From: an uncultured Verrucomicrobiales bacterium
GTDB taxonomy: Bacteria > Verrucomicrobiota > Verrucomicrobiia > Verrucomicrobiales > DEV007
Direction of reading: 5' to 3'
Assembly (NCBI GenBank): GCA_938082635.1
Contig: CALLLI010000004.1
Coordinates: 1-48,043 of the forward strand
Length of the DNA: 48,043 nucleotides
Shown: positions 43,846-48,043 of the stretch, in pieces
How the letters are laid out: each line of letters starts with the position of its first letter
Position numbering within the stretch: the stretch's first letter is position 1
Translations under genes and position numbers: made by a program
The notes under the pieces: model-generated
What the model saw: the letters and a program-made list of their open reading frames with translations, nothing else
Told to the model about the DNA's origin: nothing
Databases searched by the model: none

Positions 43846-46725
43846 ATGAGAACCGCACCCCTGTTTCTAGTCGCGGCTGTGGTTGCGGCCACTGCCAACC
43901 TCGGCACCAGCCAGGCCTTCGGTGCGCCCCAGGCACTGATTTCCGAGTTCCTCGCTGCCAACAGCAACGGTTTGCGTGACGAGGACGGCGACGCGTCGGA
44001 CTGGATCGAAATCCACAACCCCACCGCTGCGACGATCAATCTCGAGGGATGGCATCTGACAGACAACGACGACAATCTCGACAAATGGACGTTTCCATCG
44101 GTGGAGATTGCGCCCGGCGGGTTCCTCATGGTGTTCGCTTCGAAGAAGGATCGGGCGCGGGTCGGCTCCGAGTTGCACACCGACTTTCAGTTGAGCAGCG
44201 GAGGCGAATACCTTGGCCTGGTGCAGCCGGACTTGGGCATCGCCAGCGAGTTCGCCTCTGAGTACCCGACCCAGTTTGCCAACACCTCTTACGGGTTGGT
44301 GCCCAACAAGGGGGCGATGGTTTCGCCGGATGCGAATGCTGATGCAAGCGAAGGATTTCTCCCGGGCTTGGCTCGTTATTTCACGCAGCCGACGCCCGGA
44401 GCGCAGAACGGCATGGCCGTGGCCGACGTCGGTCCCATTGTCAGTCGGGTATCAGAGCCGGAGGGGGCACTCGCTGCGACCCCTCCGTTTTTCACCCGTT
44501 CGTCTTCAATGGGTGTGACCGCCACGGTTAGGCCGACCTCTGAGAGCATTGACGAGGTGTTGCTTCACTACCGCGTGATGTTCGACGCCGAGTTTAAGGT
44601 GCCGATGCTAGACGACGGAGCGCACGGCGACCGCCTTGCTGGCGACGGCGTGTTTGGCGCGACCATCCCGGCCGGAGTTGCCAAGGCCGGGCAAATGCTA
44701 CGCTACCGTATCACGGCATCGGACAGTCAGGACAACACCTCAAGTTGGCCGCCGTTTGCAGACCCGCTGGGCACTCCCGAGTATCTCGGCACGATGGTCG
44801 ATGTTTCGATCACCACGTCATTGCCCGTGTTGCACTGGTTCACCGCGAATGTCTCGGCGGCGGGGACCGTCGGCGGATCGCGGGCGTCCTTGTTTTTCGA
44901 GGGCGAGTTTTATGACAATGTTTGGGTCCACGGTCGCGGCGCCGGAGGTACGGGAGCGGGCTTGAAGTTTGAGATGAATCGCGGCTTCGACTTTCGCCAT
45001 TCGGCCGACGCGCCCCGTGTGCGCCAATTTAATACGCGATCAAGCACGGGAGAAATCGCTGAGCTGATCGCTTACGAACTCTACCACGACGCGCAAACCC
45101 CGACGCCCCAAGCGTTTCCCATGCGCTTTCACCGCAACGGCAGCTTTGTCAGTGTCGATACATTCTTCGATCAAGTGGACGAAACCTTACTCAAACGCAA
45201 CGGGTTGGACGGAAACGGCGCGCTGTATAAGATGTTCAACTCGCTCACGGATCCGGTAGACCGCTCTTATAGATTCTATCGCAACGACAATAACAAACGT
45301 ACGCGCAAGTGGGATTTAGTCCCCGGCGGGCTCTTTGATTTGTTCAAACATGTGCCCGCGTGGGATCTCGATGAGTTGGTTGCTGGTGTTGATGAAGACA
45401 ACCCGGATCGGTATCCGTATGTGATGGACAACGTCGACGTCCCGGCCGTGATCAACTACCTGGCGGCGACGGTCATCAGTTGCGATTACGATCACGAAAC
45501 GCACAACTATTTCATGTATCGCGACAACGACGGAACGGGCCGTTGGCAGGTGATCCCGTGGGACCGTAATATCGCGTTTATTACTCCCGCAAGCGACCCG
45601 ACATCCCACCCGTTTCTTGGAAGCAGTGAGTATGTCCATCGGTCTTGGGCCAACCTTGAGGGCAAATCCGACGAACAGTGGAGTCGACTGACCGACGCGA
45701 TTTACGACAATCCGGTCACCAGGGAAATGTACCTGCGGCGGTTGCGCACGTTGATGGACGAGTTGCTGCAGCCGCCGGGCACGCCGCTTGCCGAACGAAA
45801 GCTGGAAACGCGGCTCGACGAGTTGTCGGCGCTGCTGCAATCGGAGGATCGGAGTCTCGCCTCCAGCGCGCGCGCTATCAAGAACGTCGTCGACGCCCGG
45901 CGCCGTCACCTTTACGTGACGCACAGTGTTGACAATCTAGCAGAGTACCCTGGCGCTGCTGGTATCCCGCACGCTCAATCCGGAAATCCGCAGATCGAGT
46001 TCGGCCCGATTGATTTCAATCCCATCTCGGGCAATCAGGACGAGGAATACATCCGATTGGATAACCCCAACGGCGTGGCGGTCGACCTTTCCAACTGGAG
46101 CTTGGCCGGAGGCGTCGAGCATGCATTTCGACCGGGCACCGTGATTCCGGCAAGCGGTTCGCTCTACGTTTCGCCCAATGTGCTCAGCTTTCTTGCCCGC
46201 ACGACCGAACCGAGCGGTGGCCAGGAGCTTTTCGTTCAGGGCAACTATGAAGGCCACATCTCCAACGCTGGCGAGACCATCCAGCTCGTCGCGCCGGACG
46301 CGGAAATCGTGGCGACCGTTCTCACTCCCGTCGGGCCGTCTGATGCTGACGTTGTCACCTTCCCGATCAATCCGCTAGGAGACGACGATGGCAACGGCAT
46401 CGCCGACCTCATCGATTACGCCACGGGCTCCAGCCGTGGTCTGCCGCCACTCGTGCCGACGGCGAGCTTCGAGACCTACGACATCGGCGGCAGCCTGCAG
46501 ACGAGACTAGCATTGAGCTATCCGATCAACCTCGGTGCCGAGGGCGCCAGCATCGGCATCGAGGCTTCGACCGATCTGAGAACCTGGACCGACACCGCGC
46601 CTAACAAAGAATTCGTCAGCCAAACCAACCTTGGCGACGGCCGCGCACTGGTCACCGTACGCTTCACTTCGCCGATCGGCGACGGCGTGCGGCACTACCT
46701 CCGGCTGCGTGTCGAGCAACTGTGA
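43846..46725 (+). CDS. CotH-kinase protein with lamin-tail domains
   Basis: This 959-residue protein has a signal peptide (PLFLVAAVVAATANLGTS), a first lamin-tail domain (about 28-150, ALISEFLAANSNG, DWIEIHNPTAATINLEGW), a linker, and a CotH protein-kinase domain (about 330-640) with KWDLVPGGLFDLFKHVPAWD and HNYFMYRDNDGTGRWQVIPW, the family's NY.YRD...W.IPWD core. A second lamin-tail domain is at about 715-820 (EYIRLDNPNGVAVDLSNWSL). CotH relatives phosphorylate secreted proteins in spore coats and elsewhere. A role in modifying the surface proteins encoded nearby is an inference. It is 52 bases after the Gfo/Idh/MocA gene. Confidence 0.85.
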   Translation: MRTAPLFLVAAVVAATANLGTSQAFGAPQALISEFLAANSNGLRDEDGDASDWIEIHNPTAATINLEGWHLTDNDDNLDKWTFPSVEIAPGGFLMVFASKKDRARVGSELHTDFQLSSGGEYLGLVQPDLGIASEFASEYPTQFANTSYGLVPNKGAMVSPDANADASEGFLPGLARYFTQPTPGAQNGMAVADVGPIVSRVSEPEGALAATPPFFTRSSSMGVTATVRPTSESIDEVLLHYRVMFDAEFKVPMLDDGAHGDRLAGDGVFGATIPAGVAKAGQMLRYRITASDSQDNTSSWPPFADPLGTPEYLGTMVDVSITTSLPVLHWFTANVSAAGTVGGSRASLFFEGEFYDNVWVHGRGAGGTGAGLKFEMNRGFDFRHSADAPRVRQFNTRSSTGEIAELIAYELYHDAQTPTPQAFPMRFHRNGSFVSVDTFFDQVDETLLKRNGLDGNGALYKMFNSLTDPVDRSYRFYRNDNNKRTRKWDLVPGGLFDLFKHVPAWDLDELVAGVDEDNPDRYPYVMDNVDVPAVINYLAATVISCDYDHETHNYFMYRDNDGTGRWQVIPWDRNIAFITPASDPTSHPFLGSSEYVHRSWANLEGKSDEQWSRLTDAIYDNPVTREMYLRRLRTLMDELLQPPGTPLAERKLETRLDELSALLQSEDRSLASSARAIKNVVDARRRHLYVTHSVDNLAEYPGAAGIPHAQSGNPQIEFGPIDFNPISGNQDEEYIRLDNPNGVAVDLSNWSLAGGVEHAFRPGTVIPASGSLYVSPNVLSFLARTTEPSGGQELFVQGNYEGHISNAGETIQLVAPDAEIVATVLTPVGPSDADVVTFPINPLGDDDGNGIADLIDYATGSSRGLPPLVPTASFETYDIGGSLQTRLALSYPINLGAEGASIGIEASTDLRTWTDTAPNKEFVSQTNLGDGRALVTVRFTSPIGDGVRHYLRLRVEQL

Positions 46726-46771
46726 GAGCACCGCTGAGTATTGCGAAACGGTCGACCTGTGCTGGAGCGTC

Positions 46772-46950
46772 TCACTTCCACGTGTAGTAGGTTCCTCGTC
46801 CCTTGCCCTTCATCTGGATGAGCTTGTGAGAGAGGAGTTCCCCGAACTTGACTTTGAGGGTATTGGAATTGGCGTTGAGCCGATCAGCCGCTCAGCCTCC
46901 TGGGAGAGTGTCAGAGTTTCGTGGATTTCGAAGCGTTCGCCTTCAAGTGG
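46772..46950 (-). pseudogene. Winged-helix C-terminal remnant
   Basis: On the minus strand a short reading ADRLNANSNTLKVKFGELL continues as SHKLIQMKGKGRGTYYTWK and a stop at 46772. Upstream, in another frame, GERFEIHETLTLSQEA (about 46895-46941) extends it. The pattern of helix, turn, wing ending GKGRGTYY is that of C-terminal winged helices, for instance in Fic-family proteins. No start or main domain is present. It is a remnant in the 46726-47065 gap, which otherwise shows nothing. Confidence 0.4.
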
Positions 46951-47065
46951 TTTAAGCTGAAGTTACACCTATGCGATCAAGCTAAGGTATTGATGAAGAA
47001 AGACTTAAGAAAATCGGAAATGGACTCTACTGGCTACGCCAACCGTTTCCGCTTTTCAGGTCGCT

Positions 47066-48043
47066 CTAACACCCTGTCGACTCAAGCCCCAGGAGATCCA
47101 GGGCGTGGCGCTGTATCGCTTCGGGGCGCGTCTCTTTGGTGAATGTCGGTATCCCCTTGATTCCCGGTTCAATCCGGTTTCGCACGATTCCCTGCAGACT
47201 GACCATGAGTGTCGCGAAGCTGTGCAATGGGCGCCCGTGGCTGTCCGTCTTTTCGTCTGCCTTTCGCTTCGCCTCAGGTGATTTCTCGACTGGTTCAGCC
47301 TCACATTTGCGCGCAGCCTTGGCTTCGTCTTTATTCTCGTCGGTAAAGAGCATTGGCGCGAGAGCTTCTTTCATGTGCCACTCCACGTAGTATGCTAGCA
47401 TGCATAGAAAGATGTGCGCTCTCACCATCTCTTCTTCTCGATGATGGATCGGGCGCACTCGTAGATCAACGGACTTGAGTGTCCGAAAGGCTCGCTCCAC
47501 GTTGCTGAGCTTCTTGTAAGAATCGACTAGCTCGCCGCTTTCCATTTCGTCCTTGTCGATCTTACCGGCGCGTATGATATAGAAACCATCAATTGCAGCC
47601 TCCTTGATAACGGATTCTTCATTACGCTCGAATTCAAATCCGTCCTCTTCGATCTTTAGCTCATAGTGTTTGAGCATCTTATACTTTCCCACGTCGCGCT
47701 GGATACGCTGTGCGATTCGGTCTTTGCCTCGATAGGCGTTCTTTTTCCGCTGAGTTGCTTTCTGAATTTCTGCTAGTTTGAGTTCGGTGACGGCCATGAG
47801 TTCTATGCGTTTCTCGGCACGTTTCTTTGATAGAGCCGGGTTGTGGCAGACAACCAAGCGTTCCTCTGGGTAACTGGGAGATGCTATCTCGGCCACTCCA
47901 TAGTCATCAAACAGCTCTGGCTGCATCGATCCTTCTTCGACAAGGGCGTTGACCGATTTGTGATTCAAGGCAGAGATCCAGGCTAAGCCGTCAAGATGGC
48001 GTAGATCTTCGTCAATGCGCGCTTGAGTGAGCATCCCTCGATC
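47066..48043 (-). CDS. IS1634-type (IS4 superfamily) transposase, partial
   Basis: The gene is cut by the window end, so 325 or so C-terminal residues are seen. It reads DRGMLTQARIDED at the window edge, the second Asp of the DDE triad, then LVDSYKKLSNVERAFRTLK, the Y-R-E-K box with the catalytic Glu, then VRPIHHREEEMVRAHIFLCM. The DDE transposase catalyses cut-and-paste movement. This end has the stop at 47066. The terminal inverted repeat cannot be defined because only one end of the element is visible, although a short hairpin CGGAAATGG/CCGTTTCCG at about 47014-47052 is a candidate edge. No frameshift is seen in the visible part. Confidence 0.85.
   Translation of the reverse strand, partial: DRGMLTQARIDEDLRHLDGLAWISALNHKSVNALVEEGSMQPELFDDYGVAEIASPSYPEERLVVCHNPALSKKRAEKRIELMAVTELKLAEIQKATQRKKNAYRGKDRIAQRIQRDVGKYKMLKHYELKIEEDGFEFERNEESVIKEAAIDGFYIIRAGKIDKDEMESGELVDSYKKLSNVERAFRTLKSVDLRVRPIHHREEEMVRAHIFLCMLAYYVEWHMKEALAPMLFTDENKDEAKAARKCEAEPVEKSPEAKRKADEKTDSHGRPLHSFATLMVSLQGIVRNRIEPGIKGIPTFTKETRPEAIQRHALDLLGLESTGC

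Overview
The window reads as a chromosome segment of a Gram-negative bacterium of the Planctomycetota-Verrucomicrobiota group, most likely Verrucomicrobiota. The reasons are a PEP-CTERM protein, a MoxR/DUF58/BatA operon extended with a squalene-cyclase-like protein, CotH/lamin-tail and Gfo/Idh/MocA secreted proteins, an FAD oxidoreductase with SLH-like repeats, and an AraC-controlled sugar-acid operon with its own SSS transporter. This placement is inferred from gene content only. No rRNA, tRNA or CRISPR was seen.

Layout. (1) 68-3479, minus strand: HPr, enzyme I of the phosphotransferase system and an M29-like aminopeptidase. (2) 3655-7106: a decayed block, with a di-haem cytochrome c peroxidase broken by one extra G in a G7 run, a tyrosine-recombinase remnant, a small inverted-repeat element, and an FAD oxidoreductase lacking its FAD-binding N-terminus and carrying an internal stop. 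(3) 7208-27060, plus strand: a MoxR ATPase, a DUF58 protein, two membrane von Willebrand A proteins and a 1481-residue membrane coiled-coil protein, followed by a squalene-cyclase-like secreted protein, two tandem paralogues with cysteine-less thioredoxin folds plus TPRs, and a transglutaminase-like protein with a carbohydrate-binding-like tail. Many of these genes overlap by a few bases, so they look co-transcribed. (4) 27178-36247, plus strand: an SDR dehydrogenase and an AraC regulator, then an operon with a galactonate-dehydratase-type enolase, a DapA-family lyase, a ceramidase-like hydrolase, a sodium/solute symporter, a phytanoyl-CoA-type dioxygenase and a 3-hydroxyacyl-CoA-type dehydrogenase. 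(5) 36434-38101, minus strand: a three-gene HipBST-like toxin-antitoxin module with two operator palindromes. (6) 38095-38589: remnants of a PIN-like toxin and an ATPase. (7) 38816-46725, plus strand: secreted proteins (a PEP-CTERM protein, its enlarged paralogue, a Tat-exported Gfo/Idh/MocA oxidoreductase and a CotH protein). (8) 46772-48043, minus strand: a winged-helix remnant and an IS1634-type transposase cut by the window end.

The most interesting signal is non-coding. A 19-base sequence is identical upstream of the SDR-AraC pair (27098) and upstream of the dehydratase operon (28847), with a second block at the same spacing in both. A third copy (17 of 19 bases) lies upstream of the PEP-CTERM gene (38669), 10 kb away. 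This suggests that the local AraC regulator, or a relative, controls both the catabolic operon and the secreted-protein cluster.

Repeats are frequent between genes: a roughly 180-base nested palindrome at 18372-18550, a perfect 16-base-arm palindrome at 36281-36315, and imperfect inverted repeats at 5365-5482 and 8265-8336. Toxin-antitoxin genes, integrase and transposase pieces and broken genes cluster at 3.6-7.1 kb, 36.4-38.6 kb and 46.7-48.0 kb, marking these as the plastic parts of an otherwise operon-rich segment.
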